This document shows, piece after piece, positions 17,912-28,260 of a stretch of DNA of 64,000 nt. The notes beneath the pieces are model-generated. The model did not search any database. It saw only the letters and a list, made by a program, of their open reading frames with translations, and was not told the origin of the DNA. The position numbers were made by a program, and so were the translations under genes. The stretch comes from Fictibacillus phosphorivorans. Lineage in GTDB: Bacteria > Bacillota > Bacilli > Bacillales > Fictibacillaceae. Every line of letters starts with the position of its first letter. Within the stretch, counting starts at the first letter, position 1. Where the stretch lies: assembly GCF_001629705.1 (NCBI RefSeq), contig NZ_CP015378.1, positions 1,674,001 through 1,738,000 of the forward strand, given 5' to 3'.

Positions 17912-18181
17912 ATGGATTCTCAATTTGTCATTTCTTTAGCAGAAAAAGGGGTATACATGACCTTGCTTTTGTGCGGTCCGCTCATGTTACTAGCGCTGAT
18001 CGTAGGTTTGATCGTCAGTATATTTCAAGCAACAACACAGATTCAAGAACAAACACTAGCGTTTATACCAAAGATTGTTGCCGTGTTAGTAGGCCTTGTA
18101 TTTTTCGGACCTTGGATGCTTTCTCAAATACTAGGTTTTACATCAAATATATTTCAAAATTTACACACTTATATAGGATGA
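17912..18181 (+). CDS. fliQ: Flagellar export gate protein FliQ
   Basis: This 89-residue protein has two transmembrane helices (LLLCGPLMLLALIVGLIVSI and VAVLVGLVFFGPWMLSQI) with the conserved FQATTQIQEQTLAFIPK between them. It packs around FliP and FliR in the export gate. Ribosome site GGCAGGTGG precedes the start, and fliR begins 4 bases after the stop. Confidence 0.97.
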   Translation: MDSQFVISLAEKGVYMTLLLCGPLMLLALIVGLIVSIFQATTQIQEQTLAFIPKIVAVLVGLVFFGPWMLSQILGFTSNIFQNLHTYIG

Positions 18182-18185
18182 TGAA

Positions 18186-18956
18186 ATGGTAGATTTAGTT
18201 GCTTTCCCTGCTTTTTTATTAATCCTAACTAGAGTATCGGCATTTTTTTTAACAATTCCTGTGTTTTCCAATAAAAATTTACCTGTGATGCACAAAATAG
18301 GATTATCCCTATTTTTATCATGGATCATGTTGTACGCTGTTGACCCAAAACCAATACCGTTAGATGGTACATTTTTTCTGTTAATCATTAAAGAAGCGAT
18401 GGTAGGACTTACGATCGGATTTATTGCAGCAATCATCTTCTACGCGATTCAAGTTGCTGGTGGATTTATTGATCTTCAGATGGGTTTTGCGATCGCGAAC
18501 GTTTTTGATCCGCAAACAGGCATTCAGACTCCATTGATGGGTAGGTATCTGTATACGTTTGCTATTCTATTCTTGTTAGCAACAGATGCTCATCACATGT
18601 TACTCGACGGTATCTTTTATAGTTATCAATTCTTACCCATTGATTCAGCCATATCTAACTTTGGAGATGGTGGGATCATGAGATTTGTACTAAGTGTGTT
18701 CTCAGGAATGTTCTTAGTTGCTCTGCAGATGGCGATTCCTATCGTTGGCACGTTGTTTTTAGCCGACCTTGCACTTGGGATCGTAGCCAGAACGGTACCT
18801 CAGATGAACATCTTTGTTATCGGTCTGCCGGTGAAGATCTTGATTGCTCTTGTGTTGTTCTTAGTCGTAATGCCCGCATTCTTTGTATCTGTTCAGATGC
18901 TGGTCGATCAGATGCGTGACAGCATGATTAACTTAATGGAATTGTTGGGAGCGTAA
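18186..18956 (+). CDS. fliR: Flagellar export gate protein FliR
   Basis: This 256-residue membrane protein has about six hydrophobic segments. It has the family N-terminus ending in RVSAFFLTIPVFSNKNLP and the conserved QVAGGFIDLQMGFAIANVFD. It completes the FliPQR gate and contacts FlhB. It is of normal length (B. subtilis 259) and is separated from flhB by 4 bases. Confidence 0.96.
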   Translation: MVDLVAFPAFLLILTRVSAFFLTIPVFSNKNLPVMHKIGLSLFLSWIMLYAVDPKPIPLDGTFFLLIIKEAMVGLTIGFIAAIIFYAIQVAGGFIDLQMGFAIANVFDPQTGIQTPLMGRYLYTFAILFLLATDAHHMLLDGIFYSYQFLPIDSAISNFGDGGIMRFVLSVFSGMFLVALQMAIPIVGTLFLADLALGIVARTVPQMNIFVIGLPVKILIALVLFLVVMPAFFVSVQMLVDQMRDSMINLMELLGA

Positions 18957-18960
18957 GTCA

Positions 18961-20040
18961 ATGAGATATCCAATGCAACTACAATACTTTTCAGGAGAAA
19001 AAACGGAAAAAGCAACACCGAAAAAAAGGCAGGAGAGTAGAAAAAAAGGTCAAGTAGCCAAAAGCGCTGACATCAATGCTGCACTTGTGCTGTTTGCATC
19101 CGTCATGTTTCTGTCCTTTATGGGAAGTTGGATGGGTCAACGATTACTTCACCTTTTCACATACAGTTTAGATAAGAAACTACTATACAACGTAACGGAG
19201 TCTAGTATTCCTAAACTGTTTTGGGAGCTGTCTCTTGAAGTAGCGATCATCATAGCACCTGTTATGATTGCGGCTATGGTCGCGGGTGTTTTAGGAAACT
19301 ATTTGCAAGTTGGCTTTTTATTATCAACAGAGGCGATTCAGATGAAGCTTGAACGGATCAATCCGTTATCTGGATTTAAAAGAATATACTCGGTGCGAGC
19401 TCTCGTTGAACTATCTAAATCATTGCTTAAGATTCTATTAATCGGTGGTGTAACTTTTTTTATCCTGTGGAGTGAACGAGATATCTATTTAAGAATGAGC
19501 TTAGTGAGTATTGAATCCTCACTTCCTGTATTCGGAGGACTTGCGGTCAAGATGGGCTTTGCAGCTTCACTCGTTTTACTTTTTCTTGCGTTTCTTGATT
19601 ATATGTACCAAAAATACGATTTTGAAAAAAATATTAGGATGTCTAAACAAGATATCAAAGACGAATATAAAAAATCTGAAGGTGATCCTAAGATAAAAGG
19701 GAAGATCAAGGAAAAACAAAGACAGATGGCTATGAGGCGAATGATGCAAGAAGTGCCAAAAGCAGATGTTATCATCACAAATCCTACACATTATGCGATC
19801 TGCTTAAAGTATGACGATAACAGCATGGATGCTCCAGTAGTAGTGGCAAAGGGAGTAGATCTGATCGCTCAACGCATAAAAGAGATCGCAAAAGAGCATA
19901 ACGTAGCGGTTGTAGAAAACAAACCTCTAGCAAGAACGCTGTACGCCCGTGTCGAGATCGGGCATGTGATTCCGGAAGATCTGTTTAAAGCAGTAGCTGA
20001 AATTTTAGCCTTTGTATACCGTGTAAAGAAAAAAGCGTAA
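18961..20040 (+). CDS. flhB: Flagellar export switch protein FlhB
   Basis: This 359-residue protein has four N-terminal membrane helices and a cytoplasmic domain that cleaves itself at NPTH, here Asn274-Pro-Thr-His277 in IITNPTHYAICLKY. Cleavage lets FliK switch export from hook to filament substrates. The N-terminus includes the typical EKTEKATPKKRQESRKKGQ. All catalytic context residues are present. Confidence 0.97.
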   Translation: MRYPMQLQYFSGEKTEKATPKKRQESRKKGQVAKSADINAALVLFASVMFLSFMGSWMGQRLLHLFTYSLDKKLLYNVTESSIPKLFWELSLEVAIIIAPVMIAAMVAGVLGNYLQVGFLLSTEAIQMKLERINPLSGFKRIYSVRALVELSKSLLKILLIGGVTFFILWSERDIYLRMSLVSIESSLPVFGGLAVKMGFAASLVLLFLAFLDYMYQKYDFEKNIRMSKQDIKDEYKKSEGDPKIKGKIKEKQRQMAMRRMMQEVPKADVIITNPTHYAICLKYDDNSMDAPVVVAKGVDLIAQRIKEIAKEHNVAVVENKPLARTLYARVEIGHVIPEDLFKAVAEILAFVYRVKKKA

Positions 20041-20063
20041 GGAATGAATAGGAGAGTTTACAG

Positions 20064-22097
20064 ATGAAAGCTAGAGACATGAGTGTTTTAGCAGGCGTTA
20101 TTCTTATTATCGCCATGCTCGTCATACCAATGCCAACGTTTATGTTGGACTTCTTAATCATAACGAATATATCTCTGGCACTTTTAATCATATTGATTGC
20201 CATGAACACAACACAGCCTCTCCAATTTTCTATATTTCCGTCATTGTTATTATTAGTGACGCTTTTTAGACTAGGGCTAAACGTTTCGACAACGAGAAGC
20301 ATCCTTTCAACAGGAGATGCCGGAAACGTTGTACATACTTTCGGTGAATTTGTTGTAGGTGGGAATATACTTGTTGGTATCGTAGTATTTTTCATTCTAA
20401 TTATTATTCAATTTATCGTAATTACGAAAGGATCTGAACGTGTATCGGAAGTTGCTGCAAGGTTTACACTTGATGCGATGCCTGGTAAGCAGATGAGCAT
20501 CGATGCAGATTTAAATGCTGGTATGATTTCAGATCGGGAAGCGAAAGAAAGACGTGAAACGATTGAACGCGAAGCAGATTTTTACGGAGCGATGGATGGA
20601 GCGAGTAAATTTGTTAAAGGTGATGCTATAGCTGGTATTATCATCGTCTTGATCAATATGTTGTTCGGAATCATCATCGGAATGCTTCAGATGGGCCTCA
20701 GTTTTGGTGAGAGTGCAGAATTGTTTACAAGAATGACCGTTGGTGATGGATTGGTGTCGCAGATTCCAGCACTCATCATTTCTACAGCGACAGGAATTAT
20801 TGTGACACGTGCGGCTTCAGAAGGAAACTTAGGGTTTGATATCAGCAAACAATTGCTTGCGTATCCTGTCATGCTTTTTGTAGCTGGAGGAACGATCATC
20901 ATGCTTGGGTTGTTCACACCGATCAATGACTTTTTTACGATTACGATCGGAGGAATTTTAGCAATCGGCGGCTATCTTCTATTAAAAGCAGAACGTGAAC
21001 AAAAAGTAAAAGAAGAAGTGGTGGAAGAAGATATACAGACAGAACAGCTGAAAAGCCCTGAATCTGTTGTGAACCTTCTGCAGATCGATCCGATTGAATT
21101 TGAATTTGGCTACAGTCTAATACCATTAGCAGACACTTCGCAAGGCGGTGACCTGTTGGATAGGATCGTTATGATCAGAAGACAGCTTGCATTAGAACTT
21201 GGAATGATCGTACCCGTCGTTCGGATACGAGACAACATCCAGCTTCAGCCGAATGAGTACAGAATAAAAATAAAAGGCAGTCAAGTCGCAAAAGGTGAGT
21301 TGCTGTTGGATCATTATTTAGCGATGAGTCCAGGAATTGATGATGAAGAGGTACAAGGTATAGAAACGATGGAACCAGCATTTGGTCTGCCGGCCATCTG
21401 GATCGGTGAAGAGATGAAAGAACGAGCTGAATACTCAGGATACACGGTTGTGGATCCGCCTTCAGTCGTCTCAACACATTTGACAGAAGTAATAAAGAAA
21501 CACGCACACGAACTGATTGGAAGACAAGAAACAAAGCAACTTGTAGACCACTTAAAAGAATCGTATCCAGCTATTGTAGAGGAAGTAACGCCAGATGCGC
21601 TTACGATCGGAGAAGTTCAAAAAGTTTTATCTAAACTTTTACGTGAGCGTATATCGATTCGTAACTTAGCGGTAATTTTTGAAACGTTGGCTGATTTCGC
21701 AAAGATGACAAAAGATACAGATCTTTTGACAGAGTATGTTAGACAAGGCTTATCCAGACAGATATCAAAAAGCTATGCGAATGAAAATGAACCTCTGCAT
21801 GTCATCACACTTGGAGGGTCAGTAGAAAAGAAGATAGCGGATGCTGTTCAGCAGACGGAACATGGCAACTACCTGTCTTTAGATCCACAAGATTCTCAAT
21901 CGATCTTTGACAGCATCACATCTGAACTGGAATCGGGGCGAAGTTTTGACCAATCGGTAGTTCTCTTATGTTCACCAGCAGTAAGGATGTACGTGAGACA
22001 ACTGATTGAGCGCTATCTTCCGGACGTAGCGGTTTTATCATACAACGAGTTAGAACCTGAGCTAGAAGTGAAAAGTGTAGGGGTGGTGAACATCTGA
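20064..22097 (+). CDS. flhA: Flagellar export gate protein FlhA
   Basis: This 677-residue export protein forms the nonameric platform of the type III apparatus. About eight transmembrane helices fill the first 300 residues. The signature block RFTLDAMPGKQMSIDADLNA lies between them (about residues 133-152) and is followed by DREAKERRETIEREADFYG. The cytoplasmic C-domain docks substrates and chaperones. The stop overlaps the ATG of flhF by one base. Confidence 0.97.
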   Translation: MKARDMSVLAGVILIIAMLVIPMPTFMLDFLIITNISLALLIILIAMNTTQPLQFSIFPSLLLLVTLFRLGLNVSTTRSILSTGDAGNVVHTFGEFVVGGNILVGIVVFFILIIIQFIVITKGSERVSEVAARFTLDAMPGKQMSIDADLNAGMISDREAKERRETIEREADFYGAMDGASKFVKGDAIAGIIIVLINMLFGIIIGMLQMGLSFGESAELFTRMTVGDGLVSQIPALIISTATGIIVTRAASEGNLGFDISKQLLAYPVMLFVAGGTIIMLGLFTPINDFFTITIGGILAIGGYLLLKAEREQKVKEEVVEEDIQTEQLKSPESVVNLLQIDPIEFEFGYSLIPLADTSQGGDLLDRIVMIRRQLALELGMIVPVVRIRDNIQLQPNEYRIKIKGSQVAKGELLLDHYLAMSPGIDDEEVQGIETMEPAFGLPAIWIGEEMKERAEYSGYTVVDPPSVVSTHLTEVIKKHAHELIGRQETKQLVDHLKESYPAIVEEVTPDALTIGEVQKVLSKLLRERISIRNLAVIFETLADFAKMTKDTDLLTEYVRQGLSRQISKSYANENEPLHVITLGGSVEKKIADAVQQTEHGNYLSLDPQDSQSIFDSITSELESGRSFDQSVVLLCSPAVRMYVRQLIERYLPDVAVLSYNELEPELEVKSVGVVNI

Positions 22098-23218
22098 TGA
22101 AGGTAAAGAAGTATACAGCACAGAACTTGCCAGAAGCTATGAAATTAGTAAGAGCAGATCTGGGCAGCGGTGCGGTCATATTAAATACAAGAGAGGTTCA
22201 AGTTGGCGGATTCTTTGGATTCTTTACTAAGAAAAATGTCGAGATTTTCGCTGGATTGGATCAAGACGTAGATTATCAGCAAACAAAGAATCAAAACAAG
22301 AATAGTGTGAGGAATCAGCAACCTGAGTTTAAAGAAGAGGATCTAACAATGGAGATTCGTCAACTAAAGAAGATGGTTCACACATTGACTGTACAATCAA
22401 AAACTCCAGAAGATACAGCGCCATTTATTAAAGAGTGGGAAGCTTTTCTTGTAAACCAAGAAGTAGACTCAACGATTCTTGAAGAACTCATTCCTTCTTT
22501 ATCTACTAAATATGAAAGTCTTGATGAAATAGAAAGAGACAGCTATGACTGGAATACGTGGATCAGCAGCTATCTAAGTGCAAGAATGGCTAAAAGTGAG
22601 TTTGGTGGCTTTCATTACGAATCAAAATTCTTAAACTTGATCGGACCGACGGGTGTTGGTAAAACAACAACGATAGCTAAGATTGGAGCAAAAGCGGTTT
22701 TAAAGGATGGTAAGAAAGTGGCGTTTATTACAACTGATACTTATCGGATCGCAGCTATCGATCAACTTAAAACATACGCTGAAATATTAAACATTCCATG
22801 TGAGGTTGCTTATACCGCAGATGATTTTAAGAAAGCTAAAGAGAAGTTCGAAGATTATGACCTAGTTCTTGTAGATTCTGCAGGAAGAAATTTCTTAAAC
22901 CGTTTTTATATTGAAGAACTACAAAGAATCATCCATTTTGATAAAGATATGAAAAACTATCTCGTCCTTTCATTAACTTCCAAATATCGAGATATGGAAA
23001 CCATCTATAGTCAGTTTAAGAGTTTACCTGTTCATAAGGTGATATTTACGAAGAAAGATGAAACGAAGACTTACGGTTCTTTATTGAATCTTGCAATCTT
23101 AAACAGTGTACCTGTCGGCTATGTTACAAATGGCCAGAATGTCCCTGATGATATGTTTGAGGCTGACGCGGATGAACTTATTCAGACGTTATTAAAGGAA
23201 AAGACTCATCATGCTTGA
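22097..23218 (+). CDS. flhF: SRP-type GTPase FlhF
   Basis: This 373-residue protein has a basic N-terminal B domain, a linker and an NG GTPase domain with P-loop [10 protein letters not shown] at about residues 183-192, DTYRIAAIDQLK, and DSAGRN. FlhF sets the number and position of flagella with its activator FlhG, encoded next door. It overlaps flhG by 8 bases. Confidence 0.95.
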   Translation: MKVKKYTAQNLPEAMKLVRADLGSGAVILNTREVQVGGFFGFFTKKNVEIFAGLDQDVDYQQTKNQNKNSVRNQQPEFKEEDLTMEIRQLKKMVHTLTVQSKTPEDTAPFIKEWEAFLVNQEVDSTILEELIPSLSTKYESLDEIERDSYDWNTWISSYLSARMAKSEFGGFHYESKFLNLIGPTGVGKTTTIAKIGAKAVLKDGKKVAFITTDTYRIAAIDQLKTYAEILNIPCEVAYTADDFKKAKEKFEDYDLVLVDSAGRNFLNRFYIEELQRIIHFDKDMKNYLVLSLTSKYRDMETIYSQFKSLPVHKVIFTKKDETKTYGSLLNLAILNSVPVGYVTNGQNVPDDMFEADADELIQTLLKEKTHHA

Positions 23219-24068
23219 TCAAGCGATAAGCCTTCGAAAACAATTGGTCTCTGCCTCTTCAAACAGTGCGCGAGTCATCTCTGTAGTCAGTGGGAAAGGT
23301 GGCGTCGGTAAAACGAATGTTACGGTGAATCTTGCCCTATCGTTAGTAACGATGGGAAAGCGCGTATTAGTATTAGATCTTGATATAGGTATGGGCAATG
23401 TAGATTTAATTCTTGGTAGAAGATCTCACAAGCATATGATGGATATGCTACAGAATCAATTATCCGTTTGGGAGATTATCGAAGAGGGTAAAGACGGCCT
23501 TCATACGATTGCAGGCGGGAGGAATTTAGGTTCTCTTACAAGTATAACGGATCAAATGTTGGTCCACTTTATGAAACAACTAGAAGAACTAGAAAGGTTT
23601 TATGATTTTATATTTTTAGACATGGGTGCAGGCGCAACGGAAACCGCTTTAAAGTTTGTGCTCTCAAGCCATGAAGTATTGGTGATCGCTACACCTGAGA
23701 TCACCTCACTAACCGATGCCTATTCTATGATGAAATTCATCTATATAAAAGATAAGGACCTTCCCTTCTATTTAGTTATCAACCGTTATGAAAATTCAAG
23801 AGAAGGAAGAGATACGGTTGAAAAATTAAGGCATGTTTGTAAACAGTTCTTACAAAAAGATTTGATCTGTTTAGGTAAGATACCGATGGATCAGGATGTA
23901 TTACATGCTGTGAAAAAACAGATTCCCTTTTCTATACACAAACCATCATCACAAGCTTCCAAAGCTGTCTATCAGTTAGCGGAATCGTATGTTGGTACGG
24001 TGAAACAGCAAGAAGTATCTTATAAGTCTTTCATCAGCAAGTTAAAGTCATTTTTCAAAGAAAGGTAG
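23211..24068 (+). CDS. flhG: MinD-like ATPase FlhG (YlxH)
   Basis: This 285-residue deviant Walker-A ATPase has SGKGGVGKTN at about residues 27-36, LDLDIGMGNVDL near 60-71 and the switch FLDMGAGAT near 139-147. An N-terminal helix with Gln and basic residues resembles the FlhF-activating segment of this family. It controls flagellar number and C-ring loading. It ends in TAG, and cheB follows after 7 bases. Confidence 0.94.
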   Translation: MLDQAISLRKQLVSASSNSARVISVVSGKGGVGKTNVTVNLALSLVTMGKRVLVLDLDIGMGNVDLILGRRSHKHMMDMLQNQLSVWEIIEEGKDGLHTIAGGRNLGSLTSITDQMLVHFMKQLEELERFYDFIFLDMGAGATETALKFVLSSHEVLVIATPEITSLTDAYSMMKFIYIKDKDLPFYLVINRYENSREGRDTVEKLRHVCKQFLQKDLICLGKIPMDQDVLHAVKKQIPFSIHKPSSQASKAVYQLAESYVGTVKQQEVSYKSFISKLKSFFKER

Positions 24069-24075
24069 ATGCTGC

Positions 24076-25122
24076 ATGAAACAGATCAGAGTGCTAATTG
24101 TGGATGATTCTGCCTTTATGAGGAAACTGATCAAAGAGTTCTTAAGTGAAGATCCTAGGATTAAGGTGATTGATTCAGCCAGAAACGGACAGGAAGCAAT
24201 TGATAAAACACTAAAATTAAAACCAGATGTTGTCACGATGGATGTTGAAATGCCAATCTTAAATGGCATTGAAGCTGCAAGAACGATCATGGAGAACTGC
24301 CCAGTTCCAATCATCATGCTATCGAGTACAACAAAAGTGGGTGCAGAAAATACGATCCTAGCTATGGAAGCAGGAGCTATTGATTTTATCGCTAAGCCAT
24401 CGGGTGCGATATCCTTAGATTTACATAAAGTAAGGAATAGTTTAGTAGAAAAAGTGATCACGTCTTCAAAAGCAAATATCGCAACAAAAGTGGCTAGAGC
24501 GCCATATCATCATGAAAACAAAATACAGAAGAGCGTTTCAAAGACAGAGCATAAAAACAAGCTTGTCTTAATCGGTACATCTACAGGCGGTCCTAGAGCG
24601 TTACAGCAAGTGATAACAAAGCTACCCTTGGATTTAGACGCACCCGTAGTTGTCGTACAGCATATGCCTGCAGGGTTTACAAGATCGTTAGCAGATCGAT
24701 TGAATTCACTATCAAACGTTGCTGTAAAAGAGGCGGAAGATCATGAGTTGTTACAAAAAGGTTATGTATACATCGCACCAGGTGGTTTTCATGTACGACT
24801 ATACGAAAAAATGGGGCGATTGTACGTCTCGTTACATAAAGATGATCCCGTAGGCGGACATCGACCAGCAGTTAACGTACTGTTCAGGTCTGCAAGTAAA
24901 CTTAAAGACTACCAAAAAGTTGCTGTTATCATGACGGGTATGGGCTCAGATGGCACAGAGGGTATCATCGATTTAAAAGAAGCGGGTTCAACGGTAGTTA
25001 TTGCAGAAGCAGAAGAATCCTGCATTGTTTATGGAATGCCAAAGGCCGCGGTTCTTTCAAAAAAGGTAGATGAAGTCGTTCATTTAGAGTCAATCGGATC
25101 AGCTATTCAAAACCATTTGTAA
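24076..25122 (+). CDS. cheB: Chemotaxis response regulator protein-glutamate methylesterase CheB
   Basis: This 348-residue protein has a receiver domain with phospho-acceptor Asp56 (TMDVEMPILNG) and a C-terminal methylesterase domain. The likely catalytic triad lies in IGTSTGGPRAL (Ser), VVQHMPAGFT (His) and MTGMGSDGTEG (Asp). It removes methyl groups from chemoreceptors for adaptation. A linker of about 30 residues separates the domains. Confidence 0.97.
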   Translation: MKQIRVLIVDDSAFMRKLIKEFLSEDPRIKVIDSARNGQEAIDKTLKLKPDVVTMDVEMPILNGIEAARTIMENCPVPIIMLSSTTKVGAENTILAMEAGAIDFIAKPSGAISLDLHKVRNSLVEKVITSSKANIATKVARAPYHHENKIQKSVSKTEHKNKLVLIGTSTGGPRALQQVITKLPLDLDAPVVVVQHMPAGFTRSLADRLNSLSNVAVKEAEDHELLQKGYVYIAPGGFHVRLYEKMGRLYVSLHKDDPVGGHRPAVNVLFRSASKLKDYQKVAVIMTGMGSDGTEGIIDLKEAGSTVVIAEAEESCIVYGMPKAAVLSKKVDEVVHLESIGSAIQNHL

Positions 25123-25140
25123 AATAGGGGGAAGTATACG

Positions 25141-27150
25141 ATGGAAATGACACAATATCTCGACATATTCATTGAAGAAAGCAAAGAACATTTACAGTCT
25201 ATTAATCAACAAGCACTCCTGCTAGAAAAATCACCTGGAGAACTTTCAATTGTAAATGAGATTTTCCGTTCTGCTCATACGTTAAAAGGAATGTCAGCTA
25301 CGATGGGTTATGAAGACCTTGCTAACCTAACTCATTGTATGGAAAATGTTCTTGATGCAATTCGTAATAACAAGTTAGAAGTTTCTTCTTCGGTTTTAGA
25401 TGTACTCTTCGCTTCACTTGATCACTTAGAAGCGATGGTGGTGGAAATTTCAGAAGGCGGTAGCGGTAAACGAGATGTCACTGACACAGTGAAAGAGTTA
25501 GAGGCGCTGGAAAAGGGAGAAATTTCACAGACGATTCAAGCCGAATCAAAAAATGCAGCAGGTTCATTACAAGATTATGATCAATATGAAAAACAGATCA
25601 TTATTCAATCAAAAGAACAAGGATTTCATGCATACGAGCTATCGATCTCATTAAGAGAAGACTGTATTTTAAAAGCTGCTAGAGTGTATATGGTGTTTGA
25701 AGTGATCGAACAGATCGGGGAGATCATTAAAACGTTACCAGCGGTAGATATGCTAGAAACAGAACAATTTGGAACACATTTTACGCTTTCCATCCTTACG
25801 AAAGAGTCTGCGGAAAACGTTAAAGAACGTATCTTAAAAGTTTCTGAGATTGATGCAGTAGAAGTGATTGATATAAAGGCGGATCAACTCAACATATCTT
25901 CAAATTCCGAGAATGAAGAGAATAACAAATTAGTGCATCAAGAAGTGTCACCACAACCAGTTAAAAACGGTGAAGCCCAGCAAGCTTCAAATACGAGTAG
26001 CAGCGGAAAAACCATTCGCGTCAATATCGAGAGGCTTGATCAGCTCATGAACTTATTTGAAGAACTTGTCATTGACCGTGGTCGACTTGAAGAGATTTCG
26101 AAATCATTGAAGAGCCTGGAGCTAAATGAGACTGTTGAACGAATGTCTCGTGTGTCAGGAGATCTGCAAAATATTATCTTGACGATGAGAATGGTTCCAG
26201 TAGAACAAGTATTCAATCGCTTCCCAAGAATGATCAGAGGTCTAGCTAAAGATCTTGGTAAAAAAGTTAACCTCGAGATCGTAGGAGCAGAAACTGAACT
26301 TGATCGAACCGTAATCGATGAGATCGGTGATCCGCTTGTTCACTTGCTTCGAAACTCGATTGATCATGGCATCGAAAACCCTGAGGTCCGTTCTTCGAAA
26401 GGTAAAAATGAAACAGGTACCATCTATTTAAGAGCTTTTCATAGCGGCAATCATGTGTTTATCGAGATACAAGATGATGGAGCGGGTATTAATAAACAAA
26501 AAGTATTAAGTAAAGCAATCGAAAATGGAATCCTCACGAAAGAGATATCTGAAAATTTGACCGATAAACAGTGTTTTGAATTATTGTTCGCTTCAGGCTT
26601 CTCTACAGCTGATGTTGTTTCTGACATCTCGGGACGTGGAGTAGGATTAGATGTGGTAAAAAATAAAATCGAGTCGTTAGGTGGTTCTATCGCTGTCGAT
26701 TCAACGGAAGGGTCAGGAACGATCTTTTCCATACAGCTTCCTCTGACTCTATCGATCATGTCTGTCATGCTCGTTGAAATCAGTCGTGAGAAATACGCGA
26801 TTCCTTTATCATCAATCATTGAAACAGCCATCATTAGACAAGAAGAAATTCTTTCTGCCCACAATCAAAAAGTGATTGATTTTAGAGGTAAAGTGGTACC
26901 TCTTGTTAACATGAAAGACATTTTTGAAGTTCCTGGTTCAACGGAATCGAATCTGCACGTTCCTGTAGTCGTAGTTAGAAAAGGAGATAAGATGGCAGCG
27001 TTAGTTGTTGATTCATTTATAGGACAGCAAGAGATCGTCTTGAAATCACTAGGTCAGTATTTAACTTCGGTATTTGCTATCTCTGGTGCAACGATTCTAG
27101 GAGATGGACAAGTGGCGTTAATTCTCGATTGCAATGCACTCATAAAATAA
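25141..27150 (+). CDS. cheA: Chemotaxis histidine kinase CheA
   Basis: This 669-residue kinase has the usual five domains. P1 has phospho-accepting His46 in RSAHTLKGMSATMGY. P2 (about 155-250) docks CheY and CheB. P3 is the dimerisation helix pair. P4 is the ATPase with LLRNSIDHGIENPE, GAGINKQKV and GRGVGLDVVKNKI. P5 is CheW-like (about 535-669). It phosphorylates CheY and CheB in response to receptor arrays through CheW, which follows directly. Confidence 0.97.
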   Translation: MEMTQYLDIFIEESKEHLQSINQQALLLEKSPGELSIVNEIFRSAHTLKGMSATMGYEDLANLTHCMENVLDAIRNNKLEVSSSVLDVLFASLDHLEAMVVEISEGGSGKRDVTDTVKELEALEKGEISQTIQAESKNAAGSLQDYDQYEKQIIIQSKEQGFHAYELSISLREDCILKAARVYMVFEVIEQIGEIIKTLPAVDMLETEQFGTHFTLSILTKESAENVKERILKVSEIDAVEVIDIKADQLNISSNSENEENNKLVHQEVSPQPVKNGEAQQASNTSSSGKTIRVNIERLDQLMNLFEELVIDRGRLEEISKSLKSLELNETVERMSRVSGDLQNIILTMRMVPVEQVFNRFPRMIRGLAKDLGKKVNLEIVGAETELDRTVIDEIGDPLVHLLRNSIDHGIENPEVRSSKGKNETGTIYLRAFHSGNHVFIEIQDDGAGINKQKVLSKAIENGILTKEISENLTDKQCFELLFASGFSTADVVSDISGRGVGLDVVKNKIESLGGSIAVDSTEGSGTIFSIQLPLTLSIMSVMLVEISREKYAIPLSSIIETAIIRQEEILSAHNQKVIDFRGKVVPLVNMKDIFEVPGSTESNLHVPVVVVRKGDKMAALVVDSFIGQQEIVLKSLGQYLTSVFAISGATILGDGQVALILDCNALIK

Positions 27151-27161
27151 GGTGGTTAATC

Positions 27162-27626
27162 ATGATGAATGAAGAAAAAGTAATCATATTTCAATTGAAA
27201 GATGAAGAGTATGCAGTACCTGTTCAGCACGTGAAATCGATCGAAAGAATGCAACCGATCACTAGAATTCCAAGAACGGCTTCTTTTGTAAAAGGAGTTA
27301 TAAATTTAAGAGGTGTCGTTACTCCAATTATCGACCTGCGTTCTCGATTCGAAATTGAAGAAGTAAGCCACACGGATACGACACGGATCATTATTGTATC
27401 AGTAGGGACGATCGAAGCTGGGCTAATTGTAGATGCAGCGAACGATGTAATCGATCTTGATAAAGAATCGATCGAGCCTCCACCTGAAGTGGTAGGTGGT
27501 GTTGATGCTGAGTATATTCGTGGAGTAGCAAAGATTGAGAAACGACTATTGATCTTGCTTGACCTTGTTAAGGTTTTGAATCCAGAAAAACTAGACGTAC
27601 AACCCGTTAAGGAGAGTATCCAATAA
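27162..27626 (+). CDS. cheW: Chemotaxis coupling protein CheW
   Basis: This 154-residue SH3-like adaptor links receptors to CheA. It has the family landmarks IFQLKDEEYAVPVQHVKSIE and VKGVINLRGVVTPIIDLRSR. ATG 27162 (or the adjacent ATG 27165) lies behind AAGGTGG; an in-frame ATG at 27129 lies within cheA and lacks a ribosome site. Confidence 0.96.
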   Translation: MMNEEKVIIFQLKDEEYAVPVQHVKSIERMQPITRIPRTASFVKGVINLRGVVTPIIDLRSRFEIEEVSHTDTTRIIIVSVGTIEAGLIVDAANDVIDLDKESIEPPPEVVGGVDAEYIRGVAKIEKRLLILLDLVKVLNPEKLDVQPVKESIQ

Positions 27627-27627
27627 G

Positions 27628-28260
27628 ATGGATTTTCTCAAAATTCAGCCTATCCATCTGGATGTCTTACGTGAGATCGGAAACATTGGAGCAGGACATG
27701 CAGCTACAGCTTTGTCGACGATGCTGAACAAAGCTGTTGATATGAAGGTCCCTTCCGTGAATGTCATCTCTTTTGAAGAAATATCTGAGATGGTCGGCGG
27801 AGCAGAGAACGTTGTGGCTTCTGTTTTCTTGAGAATCGTAGGGGATGCTCCCGGATGTATGTTCTTCATGCTTCCCGTTGAGCAAGCTGAGCAGCTGTTA
27901 GAAGATTTATTAGTCGGTCAAACCGTGAATCTAACGAGCGGAGATGATTCTGACATCTCATTATCTGCTCTTCAGGAAGTAGGTAACATTCTATCAGGAT
28001 CATATCTAACTTCGTTCTCTGATTTTACGGGGCTGAATTTACAGCCGTCTGTACCTGCAACAAGCATTGACATGGCTGGAGCGATCTTAAGTTTTGGACT
28101 TTTGGAAATATCTACTGTAAGTGATTATGCCATTGTTATCGATACAGCTTTTACAGATATAGAAAGACAAGACGAAGTAAAAGGTCACTTTTTTCTGTTG
28201 CCTGACCCTCTATCCTTCTCGAAAATTTTTCATGCATTAGGAGTTCCGTTGGATGAGTGA
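27628..28260 (+). CDS. cheC: CheY-P phosphatase CheC
   Basis: This 210-residue protein carries two phosphatase motifs, LREIGNIGAGHAATAL (about residues 13-28) and LQEVGNILSGSYL (about 114-126), each with the key Glu and Asn. It dephosphorylates CheY-P weakly on its own and strongly when bound to CheD, whose gene overlaps it by 8 bases. Confidence 0.96.
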   Translation: MDFLKIQPIHLDVLREIGNIGAGHAATALSTMLNKAVDMKVPSVNVISFEEISEMVGGAENVVASVFLRIVGDAPGCMFFMLPVEQAEQLLEDLLVGQTVNLTSGDDSDISLSALQEVGNILSGSYLTSFSDFTGLNLQPSVPATSIDMAGAILSFGLLEISTVSDYAIVIDTAFTDIERQDEVKGHFFLLPDPLSFSKIFHALGVPLDE